Positions 1-9,289 are shown, counted from the first letter of the stretch. The stretch is 64,000 nucleotides of DNA from Phycisphaerae bacterium (GCA_022072085.1 JAJVII010000021.1:86444-150443); one strand, 5' to 3'. Notes: generated by a model not told the origin, from the letters alone. Program-made: numbers and translations.

Positions 1-359
1 CCGAGCCGGTAGGCCGCGGTCGGCAGCACGTCGAGCAGTCGGCCGATCGCGCGGACCGCCGGTTGCAGCGTCGGCATGCGGCGGCAGCTTGCGATCAGTA
101 CGACGACGGCCGGAGGGCGCAGCCGGGCGATCTCCAGCGCGAGCATGCCACCCATGCTCGAACCGCCCAGCACCAGCGGGCCGGGGACGGCCGGGATCGT
201 GTCAGCCAGCCGGGCGGCGTAGTCCGCGAGCGACTCGTTGTCGCGCGGCGTCAGCCAGGGCGGCGTGTGGATCGTCGGCAGCAGTGGGCGCATCGCGTCG
301 AAGACGCGGGCGTCAGCGCCCAGCCCGGGCAGGAGCACGAGTGTCGGCGCGGGGGGCAT
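1..359 (-). CDS. alpha/beta hydrolase, partial (C-terminus beyond window)
   Basis: About 119 residues are visible and the gene runs off the left edge. The protein opens with a beta-strand plus LPGLGADARVF, typical of the first strand and oxyanion loop of alpha/beta hydrolases. Around residue 68 it has the nucleophile elbow GGSSMGG, whose central Ser is the expected nucleophile. Acid and His residues would lie in the missing part, so substrate cannot be guessed. It starts 3 bases after the stop of the upstream S41 protease gene, so the two are probably co-transcribed. The ATG at 359 is the first start after that stop. Confidence 0.75.
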   Translation of the reverse strand, partial: MPPAPTLVLLPGLGADARVFDAMRPLLPTIHTPPWLTPRDNESLADYAARLADTIPAVPGPLVLGGSSMGGMLALEIARLRPPAVVVLIASCRRMPTLQPAVRAIGRLLDVLPTAAYRL

Positions 360-362
360 CTC

Positions 363-1874
363 TTACTGTCCGTCTTCCGGCTCGTCCGGCGCGGTGTCGG
401 GCGCCGGCGTCTGGTCGAGCAGCTTCTTGTAGGTCGCCGGGTCCGTGAGGATCTTCATCGCCTCGACCAGTTGCAGATCGGCGTGGAGCAGTCGGTCGGC
501 CAGTTCGTCGGAGGTGACGGCCGGCTGGGTCGTCGGACTCGGCTGAGACGGCGGAGTCGAGCCGGGCTGCGCGTCGGCCTGCGACGCAGCGCCGGGCGGC
601 GGATAGATCAGGTCCAGGTCGTGGCGCAGACGCATGATCTGTTCGCTCTGCTCGATGCTCAGTTCCACGGTCACGGTCGGCACGATGCCGCGGCGGCGGC
701 TTTGGAAGGGCTTCGCCTGGCGGGGGTGGTCGAAGTCGGCTGGCGGTTTGATCCGGTTGATCGACCGCCCGTCGGGCAGGTAGAGGTAGGCGACGGTCAT
801 CTTGAGGATCGCCTGACCGCCGTCCACGCCCTCCATCGACTTGGTCACCTGCATCGTGCCCTTGCCGTAGCTGCGCGTGCCGACCAGCACCGCCCGCTTG
901 TGGCAGGCGAGCGAACCGGCGACGACCTCGCTGGCCGACGCCGATCCGCCGTCGATCAGCACGACCAGCGGTGGGTAATCCTCCAGCGTGCCGGCGGCGC
1001 TGGCCTCGTGTCGATTGATCGGCTGGTGGGCGCCCTGCTCCGAGACGATCACGCCGTGGGCGACGAAACGGTCGACCATCTTGACGGCCTGGTCGAGCAG
1101 CCCGCCGGGGTTGCCGCGCAGGTCGATCACGACGCCGGCGACGTGGGCGTCGCGGCAGCGCCCCAGCGCCGCCTCGAAGCCGCTCATCGTGCTTTCCTCG
1201 TCGTTCTGGATGAAGTCCTTGACGCGGATGTAGCCGACCGGCGGACCGTCGTCGGTCTGGCGAACGAGGTAGTCCCAGCCTCCGCCGGGCAGCGGGCGGA
1301 AGCCCTTGACCGGCGACTGCACCACGCGGGCGCGGATCAGCTTGAACACCAGCGTCTGGTCGGTCTCGGGACGATAGATCGTCAATTCCACCGGCTGGCC
1401 GCTGGGGCCCTTGATGAGCGCCGAGACCTCGGCCAGACTCTTGCCGGCGGCGTTCTCCTTGTCGACCTTCCTGATCTCGTCGCCCGGACGGACGCCGGCG
1501 CGGTAGGCCGGGCTGCCCTCGATCGGGGTGATGACGGTGACGACCTTGTCGATCTCGTTGAGCTCGACGCCCACGCCTGTGAACTGCCCCGAGAGCTGGG
1601 CCTGGAGATCCTTGGCCTCTTCGGGGGTGAAGTACTGGGTGTTGGGGTCCAGCGTCGAGAGCATCCCGCGGATGGCGCCCTCAATCATGCGGCGGCGGGC
1701 GATCGGCTCCATCCGCTCGACATACTCGGTGTCGATGGTCTTGTAGACCTTCAGCAGCGGGCGGAAGTGCTCCAGCTCGTTGTCGCGCAGCATGGCCGTG
1801 TCCGGCAGCCCGAACCACGCCACCAGGGCCGCCAGCACGATGATCAGAATCCACGCCAGATTGCGCTTGGGCAT
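363..1874 (-). CDS. C-terminal processing peptidase (S41 family) with PDZ domain
   Basis: A 503-residue membrane-anchored serine protease of the CtpA/Prc family, which trims or degrades proteins in the cell envelope. A single N-terminal transmembrane segment (about residues 6-22) is followed by a PDZ domain (about 98-180, GVGVELNEIDKVV then GVRPGDEI) and the S41 catalytic domain. The catalytic dyad is visible as Ser313 in GGSASASE and Lys338 in SYGKG, 25 residues apart as in the family. The ATG at 1874 is chosen because it directly precedes the membrane anchor and has GGAG upstream. The longer frame to 2063 adds 63 Arg/Pro-rich residues that look like non-coding sequence. Confidence 0.9.
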   Translation of the reverse strand: MPKRNLAWILIIVLAALVAWFGLPDTAMLRDNELEHFRPLLKVYKTIDTEYVERMEPIARRRMIEGAIRGMLSTLDPNTQYFTPEEAKDLQAQLSGQFTGVGVELNEIDKVVTVITPIEGSPAYRAGVRPGDEIRKVDKENAAGKSLAEVSALIKGPSGQPVELTIYRPETDQTLVFKLIRARVVQSPVKGFRPLPGGGWDYLVRQTDDGPPVGYIRVKDFIQNDEESTMSGFEAALGRCRDAHVAGVVIDLRGNPGGLLDQAVKMVDRFVAHGVIVSEQGAHQPINRHEASAAGTLEDYPPLVVLIDGGSASASEVVAGSLACHKRAVLVGTRSYGKGTMQVTKSMEGVDGGQAILKMTVAYLYLPDGRSINRIKPPADFDHPRQAKPFQSRRRGIVPTVTVELSIEQSEQIMRLRHDLDLIYPPPGAASQADAQPGSTPPSQPSPTTQPAVTSDELADRLLHADLQLVEAMKILTDPATYKKLLDQTPAPDTAPDEPEDGQ

Positions 1875-2181
1875 CTTCGGCTCCGCGAACGGGCGGCCGC
1901 ACCGCCCGACGACGCAGCCCCGGACCGCTGGACCGGACATCCGCGGCGGAGCGACCGGTCCACTATCGGCCCTGGCAGGGCGCCTGTCAACGGTTTTGAT
2001 GCCACGCGGCCCTGATCTGCCCGCCCCCAAAGCCCGGCCAGCACACGAATTGTGCCCGCCCAAGCAACGTCTTCCCCCGGCCGGCGCGCCCCTGGCCGCC
2101 GCCAGGCGGTCGAATTTAGTGGCCGCTCCAGGGGCCTTTTGATAAAATGCCCGCTTGTCTCAGCATCCAGGAGACGGACGC

Positions 2182-4323
2182 GTGGCGCTCTTACCACAAC
2201 CGAGGAAGTGGCATCGCACCCAGCAACAGGTCGCGATCAGCCGCGACGTGAAGGTCCGCCGCCCCAATCGCAGCTCCCGACGGGCCAGGCAACCGGGCAT
2301 GACCCGGCTGCTAGACCGCGCATTATCGGACCTCCTGGAGGCCATGCCCGAGCAGATCCCGACAAGAAATCGCGCCAAACTCTGTCCGTCACTTGAGTTA
2401 GTGCTTATCGACGAATCCGGCGATGGCCACGGACTAGAAAGCGACGAGGCCTACCGCATCACCGTCACCCCGGCGGCTATCCGCATCGTCGGGTCCGACA
2501 TCCTGGCCATCCGCAACGGACTGGTCACGCTGACCGGGCTGGTGACCGTCCGCGACGGGGTCGCCTGGCTGCCGGGCGGGGAAATCACCGACTGGCCCGA
2601 CCTGCCGATGCGTGGGTTCCACCTGGACCTCACCTGCCAGTCGCTGAACTTCGACTACGTCTGCTCGCTGCTGCGGCGGTTGGCGGCCTACAAGTACAAC
2701 GCGGTCCTGCTGGAATGGGGCGACAAGTTCCCCTACCAGGGCCACCGCATCCTGGCCCACCCGACCGACGCGTTCACCGTGCGGCAGGCAGCCCAGCTCC
2801 TGGAGCTGGCCGAGACGCTGGGCCTGGTGGTCATCCCGCTGATCCAGACGCTCACGCACGCCGAGTTCATCCTGCGGCATCCGCAGTTTGCGCACCTGTC
2901 GGAAGTTCCCGGCGACATCTACCAGTTGGCGACCAGCAACCCCGAGTCGCTGGTGCTGGCCAAGCAGCTCGTCGACCAGCTCATCGAGAGTCACGCCGAG
3001 AGCCCCTACGTCCACCTGGGCGGCTCGCTGGCGCGGCAGCTCGGCGAAGGGGCGTCGGCCGACGCCGTCGCCGCCAAGGGCAAGAGCCTGGCGTGGGTCG
3101 AGTACATGAACGTCATCTGCCGGCACGTCCAGGCCCGCGGCCGCACGCCGATCGTCTGGACCGACATGCTGGTCGGCCATCCGCAGGCGCTCAACCGCTT
3201 CACCCGCGACTGCCTGCTGATGCACTGGAACTACGCGACGACGCAGGCGGTGGCCGCCGACTTCGAGGACCCCGGCATCGGCCGTGTCAACGCCCGCACC
3301 TGCAAGGGCATGGACCCGGAGATCCGCGAGCGCTACGAGCCGTTCTGGAAGCTGGGCGGCGCCAAACCGCCGCGGACTTTCTACACGCCCGCGCCGGTGG
3401 CCTATCTCCAGAACGCCGGCTTCAGCGTCATCGTCGCGGCTTCGGTCCGCAGCCGCGGCGACAGCTACGCGGCTCCGCGGCTGCGGCACGCCGTGGACAA
3501 CTGCCTGCTGGCCGCCCACACCGCCGCCGAGCACAACTGCCTGGGCCTGATGGTCACGAGCTGGTCGATCCGCCGCACGCCGATCGAGACGACCCTGCCG
3601 GCGCTGATCGCCGCCGCCGACATCGCCTGGAACGCCGCCGGCGTCAAGCACAGCAAGGAATTCGAGAATCGGCTGGCCGAGAGCGTCGCCGCCTCCGGCA
3701 AGACCGACCTGATCCCCGCAATGGACGCGGTCGGACGCGAGGGGGCCGCGGCCCTCAACGGCGCCGGCGCAACCAACGGCTGGGATCGCCGCCACGAACG
3801 CTGGGGCGTGCCGCCGCTGCTGGGACGCCTCCGCCGCGCCGAGCTGGGCAGTCTGACCGCCACCAGCGACCCGGTGCGGCTGGTCCGCAAGGTGCAGCGC
3901 GACGCCCGCAACGCCGCCCGCCGGCTGGCCCGCGTCACGCCGGCTGAGGGGATGGACCGCACCTTCGCCGCCGCGTGGCGATACGCCGCCCGCGAGACCG
4001 GCCACAAGGCCGCCCAGTGGCTCTATCTGTGGCAGGTCTGCCGGCTGATCAAGGTCGACCGCGGCAGTGCGGAGAAGCTGGCCAAGGAAGGCATGGTCCT
4101 GCTGGAGGATCTCCGCCGCTGCCAGCGCGACCTGAAGAAGTCGGTCGGGCCGACGCTGACGCCCAACGGCCTGGAGGACGAGACGGATATCCGCTTCGGC
4201 AGCGAAGCCAGGCTGATCCGCCGGATCGTGAAGATCCTCCGCTCCAGAGCCAGCCGCGCCGACCAGCGGATGGAGTTGGCCGCCATGATGGGCCTGGCCG
4301 AAACCGCCCCCGCCGCCAGTTGA
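2182..4323 (+). CDS. GH20-like (beta-hexosaminidase fold) protein lacking the catalytic Asp-Glu
   Basis: A 713-residue protein resembling family 20 glycoside hydrolases. An N-terminal GH20b-type domain (about residues 45-140) is followed by a TIM barrel beginning MRGFHLDL, with the expected HLGG strand at residues 278-281 and PIVWTDM further on. In active GH20 enzymes HxGG is followed by the catalytic Asp-Glu; here it is followed by Ser282-Leu283. The protein may therefore be a non-catalytic binding protein or use different residues. No signal peptide is seen, so it is probably cytoplasmic. GTG at 2182 is preferred because GGAG lies 9 bases upstream; a TTG at 2155 is the alternative. The C-terminal 250 residues are helical with no recognised domain. 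Confidence 0.7.
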   Translation: MALLPQPRKWHRTQQQVAISRDVKVRRPNRSSRRARQPGMTRLLDRALSDLLEAMPEQIPTRNRAKLCPSLELVLIDESGDGHGLESDEAYRITVTPAAIRIVGSDILAIRNGLVTLTGLVTVRDGVAWLPGGEITDWPDLPMRGFHLDLTCQSLNFDYVCSLLRRLAAYKYNAVLLEWGDKFPYQGHRILAHPTDAFTVRQAAQLLELAETLGLVVIPLIQTLTHAEFILRHPQFAHLSEVPGDIYQLATSNPESLVLAKQLVDQLIESHAESPYVHLGGSLARQLGEGASADAVAAKGKSLAWVEYMNVICRHVQARGRTPIVWTDMLVGHPQALNRFTRDCLLMHWNYATTQAVAADFEDPGIGRVNARTCKGMDPEIRERYEPFWKLGGAKPPRTFYTPAPVAYLQNAGFSVIVAASVRSRGDSYAAPRLRHAVDNCLLAAHTAAEHNCLGLMVTSWSIRRTPIETTLPALIAAADIAWNAAGVKHSKEFENRLAESVAASGKTDLIPAMDAVGREGAAALNGAGATNGWDRRHERWGVPPLLGRLRRAELGSLTATSDPVRLVRKVQRDARNAARRLARVTPAEGMDRTFAAAWRYAARETGHKAAQWLYLWQVCRLIKVDRGSAEKLAKEGMVLLEDLRRCQRDLKKSVGPTLTPNGLEDETDIRFGSEARLIRRIVKILRSRASRADQRMELAAMMGLAETAPAAS

Positions 4324-4353
4324 CCGCCCCCGTGGTTTGCAGAATGCCCCCGG

Positions 4354-4376
4354 CCTGGTCGCTTCAGCGACCCAGG
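4354..4376. terminator. hairpin between convergent genes
   Basis: CCTGGTCGC and GCGACCCAGG pair around a TTCA loop in the 81-bp gap between the converging GH20-like and MFS genes. It has a short T-containing tail (TATTCTC) on the plus side. It is probably a bidirectional terminator; no long T-run is present. Confidence 0.5.
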
Positions 4377-4404
4377 TATTCTCCCGGTCTCTGCGCGGAA
4401 CCCC

Positions 4405-5589
4405 TCAGGATTGCGACCTCTCCCCTCGCCCGCGCGTAAGCAGGGCGTAGAGGATCAGGCCGGCTACGGTGACGGCCGCCGCCGCCAGCAGGCCCGGGGC
4501 GAACGAGCCGGACAGACGCTGGAGCAGGCCGACCGCCGGCGGGCCGATCATCGGGGCCAGGCCGTGCGCGAACAGCACCAGCGGGTAGACCGTACCCACC
4601 AGCGCCACGCCGTGCAGCCGGGCCGACTCCGGCGCGTAGATCGGGAAGTTGCTGCCGTAGCAGAGACCCACCCAGACCGCGGCGGCCAGGAACCCTAACC
4701 CGCTGTGGCCGGCCAACAGGAGCAGCACGACGCCCGCCGCCATCGCCGCCAGCGAGAGCAGGATCGCCCGCCGCCCGCCGATGCGATCATAGACGAAGCC
4801 GAACAGCACGCGGCCGCTGCTGTTGCCGACGGCCAGCGCGATCACCGCGGCCTCGGCGATGCCGGCCGAGTTGCCCAGCCAAAGGCCGATCGACTTGAGG
4901 TGGCTGATGACCGACGTGCCGGCGACCGCGGAGCAGAAGAAGGTCATGAACATCAGCCAGAACCGCCGGTCGGTCAGCAGGACGCGGCGGCGGAAGGGCT
5001 CGCGCGGGCGGCGGGCCCGCTCGCCCGGCGGCAGGAACATCAGCAGGCCCATCGCGACGACGACCAGCCCGTAGCCGACGCCGACCCAGCGGAAGATGCG
5101 GTGCACGTCCCAGCCGGCGTCAAACAGCCATCGGCCGATGAGCGTCAGGGCGATGGCCGCCCCCCCGTAGCCGGCCACCGCGATGCCGCTGACCAGTCCC
5201 TTGTGCCGGGGGAACCACTTGAGCGCGGTGGCGATCGGGCAGACGTAGCCGAACCCGACCGCGACGCCGGTGAGCAGGCCCGCGCCCAGCCACCAGACGG
5301 CGAAGCGTCCGCCGGCAGACCCCGCGAGCAGGTAGCCGGCCGCCAGCAGCAGGCCGCCGACGACGCTGGGGATGCGCGGGCCGACGCGGTCCTGGAGCGG
5401 TCCGACGAAGATGACCGTGAGCGTGAAGACGCACATGTAGGTGCCGAAGATCAGGCCGGTCTGCCCGCCGGTGAAGCCGTAGTCGCGCTGGAGCGGTGCG
5501 GCGAAGACGCTCCAGGCGTAGATGCCCCCCAGGCAGAGCTGCATGAGCACCGCCGCCGCCAGCACGATGTAGCCCCTGGTCCGGTTCAC
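4405..5589 (-). CDS. MFS transporter, OFA (oxalate/formate antiporter-like) family
   Basis: A 394-residue inner-membrane transporter with about twelve hydrophobic segments. The first helix carries QLCLGGIYAWSVF, characteristic of the OFA branch of the major facilitator superfamily, followed by GLIFGTYM and GPLQDRVGPR, a loop-2/3 MFS motif A equivalent. Family members exchange small mono- or dicarboxylates; the substrate here is unknown. The GTG at 5589 is selected because GGAGG sits 5 bases upstream and it begins just before the first helix; the longer frame to 5646 adds 19 unlikely residues. It converges with the GH20-like gene and diverges from the beta-helix lipoprotein gene. Confidence 0.8.
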   Translation of the reverse strand: MNRTRGYIVLAAAVLMQLCLGGIYAWSVFAAPLQRDYGFTGGQTGLIFGTYMCVFTLTVIFVGPLQDRVGPRIPSVVGGLLLAAGYLLAGSAGGRFAVWWLGAGLLTGVAVGFGYVCPIATALKWFPRHKGLVSGIAVAGYGGAAIALTLIGRWLFDAGWDVHRIFRWVGVGYGLVVVAMGLLMFLPPGERARRPREPFRRRVLLTDRRFWLMFMTFFCSAVAGTSVISHLKSIGLWLGNSAGIAEAAVIALAVGNSSGRVLFGFVYDRIGGRRAILLSLAAMAAGVVLLLLAGHSGLGFLAAAVWVGLCYGSNFPIYAPESARLHGVALVGTVYPLVLFAHGLAPMIGPPAVGLLQRLSGSFAPGLLAAAAVTVAGLILYALLTRGRGERSQS

Positions 5590-5678
5590 CGACGCCTCCG
5601 CCCGCGCGACGCGGGAATCCGAACAGCCTACGGGAATCGCGAGCAAAGTAAAGCCCGCCCGCCCGTCGGGTTCTGATG

Positions 5679-5706
5679 CTGACCATTGCAGCCGGGGCGG
5701 TATACT
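5679..5706 (+). promoter_or_regulatory. sigma70-like promoter for the beta-helix lipoprotein gene
   Basis: CTGACC (5679-5684), 16-base spacer, TATACT (5701-5706), about 38 bases before the start codon. The following AAGGGAGC is the ribosome binding site. Predicted from consensus only. Confidence 0.45.
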
Positions 5707-5744
5707 GAGTCGGGCGACCTCTCTTCTTCCAAGGGAGCAACGTG

Positions 5745-6533
5745 ATGCGAATGGCGGGTCATCGGCCGGCGGCGTGGATTCCGGCCTTGGCGATCGGGCT
5801 GGCGGCGACGGTGTGGTTGGGCGGGTGCGGACAGGCGGCCAGCGGCGGAGCGGCAGCCGGGACCTGGGACGGGCGATTCGCGACGCCCGAGAAGGACCTG
5901 CCGGCTGGGCAGCTCGACCTTCAGAAACTGATCAACGAGACGAAGGACGGCGGCGTGGCGATGGTGCCGCTGGGCCGATACGTCCTGGCCAAACCGCTGA
6001 CCGTCGCCCGCCGCAAGCAACTGCACATCTCCTTCGCGCCGGGGACGCAGGTCCGCATCGCCGACACGGACGCCTGCGTCATCCTGATCGACGGCTGCGA
6101 GAAGGTGAAAGTCTCCGGCTGCCGGGCGCGGCACGTCAAACCGCTGCCGGAGTACGAGTGCAACGCGCCGGTGCTGACCGTCACCAAGAGCAGCCGGGTG
6201 GTCATCGAGAACTGCGAACTGAACGGCTGCGGGGCGATGGGAATCAGCGCCTCGGACGTCAAGAATTTGAAGGTCGCGAACTGCCACATCCATCACAACA
6301 CGTTCAACGCCCTGGGCCTGTACAACTGCGACGAGGTCCTGGTCGTCGGCAACATTATCGAGGACAACGCCAACCTCCTCCAGTCCGACAACTGCAAGGA
6401 TCTCTCCTGGTCCGACAACCTGATCCGCAACAACGGCGGCTACTGGCGCAAGGCTCGGGCCCCGGGGCTGCTGCCCGGCGACAAGCCCGACAGCCGGCCT
6501 TGGACCGATGGCGACGATTCCTTCGCGAACTGA
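5745..6533 (+). CDS. right-handed parallel beta-helix lipoprotein
   Basis: A 262-residue exported lipoprotein. A hydrophobic leader ends in a lipobox WLGGC, followed by a Gly/Ala-rich linker. From about residue 70 the sequence shows short repeated strands of the parallel beta-helix type (VVIENCELNGCG, VANCHIHHNTFNALGLYNC, VVGNIIEDN), as in pectate-lyase-like and carbohydrate-sulfatase-associated beta-helix proteins. No pectate lyase catalytic residues can be assigned. ATG 5745 follows AAGGGAGC; the GTG immediately before it is also possible. It stands alone between divergent MFS and convergent kinase genes. Confidence 0.75.
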   Translation: MRMAGHRPAAWIPALAIGLAATVWLGGCGQAASGGAAAGTWDGRFATPEKDLPAGQLDLQKLINETKDGGVAMVPLGRYVLAKPLTVARRKQLHISFAPGTQVRIADTDACVILIDGCEKVKVSGCRARHVKPLPEYECNAPVLTVTKSSRVVIENCELNGCGAMGISASDVKNLKVANCHIHHNTFNALGLYNCDEVLVVGNIIEDNANLLQSDNCKDLSWSDNLIRNNGGYWRKARAPGLLPGDKPDSRPWTDGDDSFAN

Positions 6534-6572
6534 GAAGCCGGCCGCGAGGCCTGGGGCGGCGGATGGCGGGGG

Positions 6573-7796
6573 TCAGAACAGCAACTGAAGCAGGTTGATG
6601 AGGACCGACAGGCCCAGGGCGGCGGCCAGGAGGATCAGCCACAGACGCATCCGGGGGTCGGCGACGTAGACGACCTCCTGCGGGGTCTGCTGGGCGCCGG
6701 CTTCGACCTGGGCCAGGGCGTCGAGCATGCCGCTGGAGTCGGACGCGCCGCGGGCGATCATCGGCTGCTCGCCCTTGGCGACCGCTTCGAGGTCCTGGAG
6801 CAACTCCCGCGTGCTCTTGTAGCGGTGGTGCCGCTCGCGGGCCATCATCATCTCGATGACCTCGGCCATGCCGGCGGACAGCGACTTGTTGATGTGGTCG
6901 GGGGGGATCAGTTCTTCCTTCAGATGCTTGTGCATGACGGCGGCCGGCGTCGGCCCGTCGAAGGGCACGCGCCCGGTGACCATGTGGTAGGCCGTCGCGC
7001 CCAGGCTGTAGATGTCGGCGCGGAAGTCGATGTCCATCTCGCCGCGGATCTGCTCGGGGCTGATGTAGTAGGGCGTGCCGTAGGCCTTGCCGGCTTCGCT
7101 GCGGGCGGCCTCCTCGTCGGACGCCTGCCGGGCCAGGCCCATGTCGGCCAGCTTGGCGACGCGGTCCTTGGTCAGCATGATGTTCTTGGGCTTGACGTCG
7201 CGGTGGATGAAGCCGCGCTCGTGGGCGTGCGCCAGGGCCTTGGCCATCTGGATGACGATGTCCAGGGCCTCCTTCTCGGAGTAGACCTTGTTCCTGACCA
7301 GCTCGTCGTGGACGGTGTGGCCCTCGACGAACTCCATGACGAAATAGTGGTAACCGCCGGCTTCGCCGACGTCGATCGCCTGGACGATGTTGTTGTGGCT
7401 GAGCTGGGCGGCTGCCTTTCCCTCCTTGTAGAACCGCTCGACGAATTCGGGGTCGTTGGACCACTTCTTGGGCAGGACCTTGATCGCGACGACGCGGTCG
7501 AGGCTGAGCTGGCGGGCCTTGTAGACCTTGGCCATCGCCCCGGCGCCGACCTTGGAGAGGATCTGGTAGCCGGGAATCTGCTGGCTGGGCTTGGCCGTCT
7601 CGATCTCGCCGGCCAGACGCTCGACCTGCCCGGGGGTAAGCACCTGGCGCTCGACGAGGACCTCAGCCAGCGGACGGACCCGCCCGGCCTGCGACTCGGC
7701 CAGACGCGCCTCCTGCGCGGCGGCTACCTCCTCCTGGCGGGCCAGCTTGCTCTCGACGGCCAGACGGGCGAGTTCGGTATCGTCAGGGTGCGGCAT
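6573..7796 (-). CDS. Hanks-type Ser/Thr protein kinase, membrane anchored
   Basis: A 407-residue kinase. The kinase domain spans about residues 75-335: glycine-rich loop GAGAMAKV (84-91), ATP-binding Lys106 in AIKVL, catalytic HRDVKPKN (Asp200) and metal-binding Asp218, where the usual DFG reads DMG. GTPYYISPEQI is the activation-segment anchor. An N-terminal 70-residue helical region (ARLAVESKLA... VLTPGQVERL) resembles the small helical domain found ahead of many planctomycete kinases. A single transmembrane helix closes the protein (LILLAAALGLSVLINL). It is therefore a cytoplasmic kinase tail-anchored in the inner membrane. The ATG at 7796 has GGGGAG 7 bases upstream; the 43-residue longer frame has no support. 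Confidence 0.9.
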   Translation of the reverse strand: MPHPDDTELARLAVESKLARQEEVAAAQEARLAESQAGRVRPLAEVLVERQVLTPGQVERLAGEIETAKPSQQIPGYQILSKVGAGAMAKVYKARQLSLDRVVAIKVLPKKWSNDPEFVERFYKEGKAAAQLSHNNIVQAIDVGEAGGYHYFVMEFVEGHTVHDELVRNKVYSEKEALDIVIQMAKALAHAHERGFIHRDVKPKNIMLTKDRVAKLADMGLARQASDEEAARSEAGKAYGTPYYISPEQIRGEMDIDFRADIYSLGATAYHMVTGRVPFDGPTPAAVMHKHLKEELIPPDHINKSLSAGMAEVIEMMMARERHHRYKSTRELLQDLEAVAKGEQPMIARGASDSSGMLDALAQVEAGAQQTPQEVVYVADPRMRLWLILLAAALGLSVLINLLQLLF

Positions 7797-8048
7797 CGCA
7801 TCACTCCCCACCGGGGCTGGAAGACGGCAGTGAACTGTCGGCCGCCTGCGGACTTGCGTACAGAATATCGACCAGCGCCGGCGAAAGGTTTCGTCAAAGG
7901 TATCGGCCTGCCTGGGGGGCGTCAATAGATAAGAAACGTTTCAAGACCCGCCATCTGCCTGCTGCTTGCCAACACGCCGCCGGGCGGCTAACGTTGAACC
8001 TGACTCGGCTGTGCCAGGCAGGCGTCACTCTACCGTTCCGGAGCGATC

Positions 8049-9128
8049 ATGGACAAGTCCGCCCGCGAATTCCTTCGTCAACTGCTGGCCACCCCCTCGC
8101 CCTCGGGGTTCGAGCAGAAGATCCAGGCCGTCGTCCGCAAGCGGCTCTCCGGCGCCGCAGACGAGGTGACCACCGACGTGCATGGCAACGTGATGGCCGT
8201 CCTCAACCGCGGCGGCTCGCCGCGAGTGATGCTCGCCGGCCACTGCGACGAGATCGGCCTGATCGTCACGCACGTCGACGACAAGGGCTTCATCTACTTC
8301 GACCGCATCGGCGGTCCGGACCCGGCCTGCATGCTGGGCATGCGCGTGCGGATTCAGGCCGACGGCGGCGAGGTGCTCGGCGTCATCGGCAAGGCCCCGA
8401 TCCACCTGGAGTCGGCCGACCAGCGCGGCAAGGGCGTGAAGATCGACGAGCTGGAGAAGCTGTACGTTGACATCGGCGCCCGCGACAGGAAGGACGCCCT
8501 CAAGCGCGTCGCCGTCGGCGACCCGATGGTCTACGATGAGGGGATGATCGAACTGGCCAACGGGCGCATCGCCGCCCGCGCCTGCGACGACCGCGTCGGC
8601 GTCTTCGTCGTGGTCGAGGCGCTGCGGGCGCTGGCCGACGGGAAGGGCGACAAGCTGAACGCCGAGGTCTGGGCCGTCTCCAGCGTGCAGGAGGAGGTCG
8701 GGCTGCGCGGCGCGACGACGGCGGCCTATGCGATCGCCCCCGACGTCGGCATCGCCGTGGACGTGGGCTTCGCGTCCGACCACCCGGGCGTGGACCCCAA
8801 GAAGGTGGGCGAGGTGAAGCTGGGCGGCGGGCCCATGCTGCACCGCGGCGCAAACATAAACCCGGTGCTCGAAAAGCTGCTCGCCGACGCCGCGAAGAAG
8901 CACAAGATCGACACCCAGACCGTCGGCGAAGGGCGGATCCCCGGCACGGACGCGGCCGCGATGCAGGTGACCCAGCGCGGCGTGGCCACCGCGATCGTCG
9001 GCGTGCCCAACCGCTACATGCACACGCCGGTGGAAGTGGTCAGCACTGACGACCTGGACGCCGCGGTCAAGCTGTTGGCCGCCGCGATCCGATCCATGAA
9101 GAAGAACCACGACTTCACGCCGAGATAA
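8049..9128 (+). CDS. M42 family metallo-aminopeptidase (FrvX-like)
   Basis: A 359-residue cytosolic zinc (or cobalt) peptidase of the M42 family, usually a large self-compartmentalised particle that degrades peptides. Metal and catalytic residues can be seen: His65 and Asp67 in AGHCDEIG, bridging Asp180 in ARACDDRVG, Glu215-Glu216 in QEEVG, Asp238, and the final His in RYMHTPVE. Length is normal for the family. GGAG lies 5 bases upstream of the ATG. The gene is alone, followed by a repeat-bearing spacer and murD. Confidence 0.9.
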   Translation: MDKSAREFLRQLLATPSPSGFEQKIQAVVRKRLSGAADEVTTDVHGNVMAVLNRGGSPRVMLAGHCDEIGLIVTHVDDKGFIYFDRIGGPDPACMLGMRVRIQADGGEVLGVIGKAPIHLESADQRGKGVKIDELEKLYVDIGARDRKDALKRVAVGDPMVYDEGMIELANGRIAARACDDRVGVFVVVEALRALADGKGDKLNAEVWAVSSVQEEVGLRGATTAAYAIAPDVGIAVDVGFASDHPGVDPKKVGEVKLGGGPMLHRGANINPVLEKLLADAAKKHKIDTQTVGEGRIPGTDAAAMQVTQRGVATAIVGVPNRYMHTPVEVVSTDDLDAAVKLLAAAIRSMKKNHDFTPR

Positions 9129-9135
9129 GGCACGA

Positions 9136-9280
9136 CCGCAAAGACGCAAAGGACGCAAAGAGCACTGAGGAGAAAGATCAGGCTGTTCGGGAATCCGCGA
9201 CCCGATTCTTCTGTCTTGGCATCCTTCGTGTCCTTGGTGGTTATTCTGTCTCCTTCTTTGCGCCCTTTGCGCCTTTGCGG
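9136..9280. repeat. inverted pair of CGCAAAG tandem repeats
   Basis: The whole spacer between the M42 peptidase gene and murD. The left arm (9136-9160) has three CGCAAAG units at 8-9-base spacing. The right arm (9256-9280) is its reverse complement with two differences over 25 bases. Between the arms is a single-armed stretch of the CCTTCGTGTCCTTGG type. The right arm ends 9 bases before the murD ATG, and no clear Shine-Dalgarno sequence intervenes, so a folded hairpin would touch the murD start. Confidence 0.8.
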
Positions 9281-9289
9281 TAAAACTCC

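Noticed and set aside
63..2015. 650-codon plus-strand frame opposite the S41 protease
   Set aside because: Its translation is Arg/Val/Asp-rich low-complexity typical of the antisense of a GC-rich gene, and the minus-strand frame has intact PDZ and catalytic motifs.
1875..2181. Regulatory RNA in the 307-base divergent gap between the S41 protease and GH20-like genes
   Set aside because: Only a GATAAAAT box near 2142 and a GGCC-N8-GGCC palindrome were seen; nothing specific enough to annotate.
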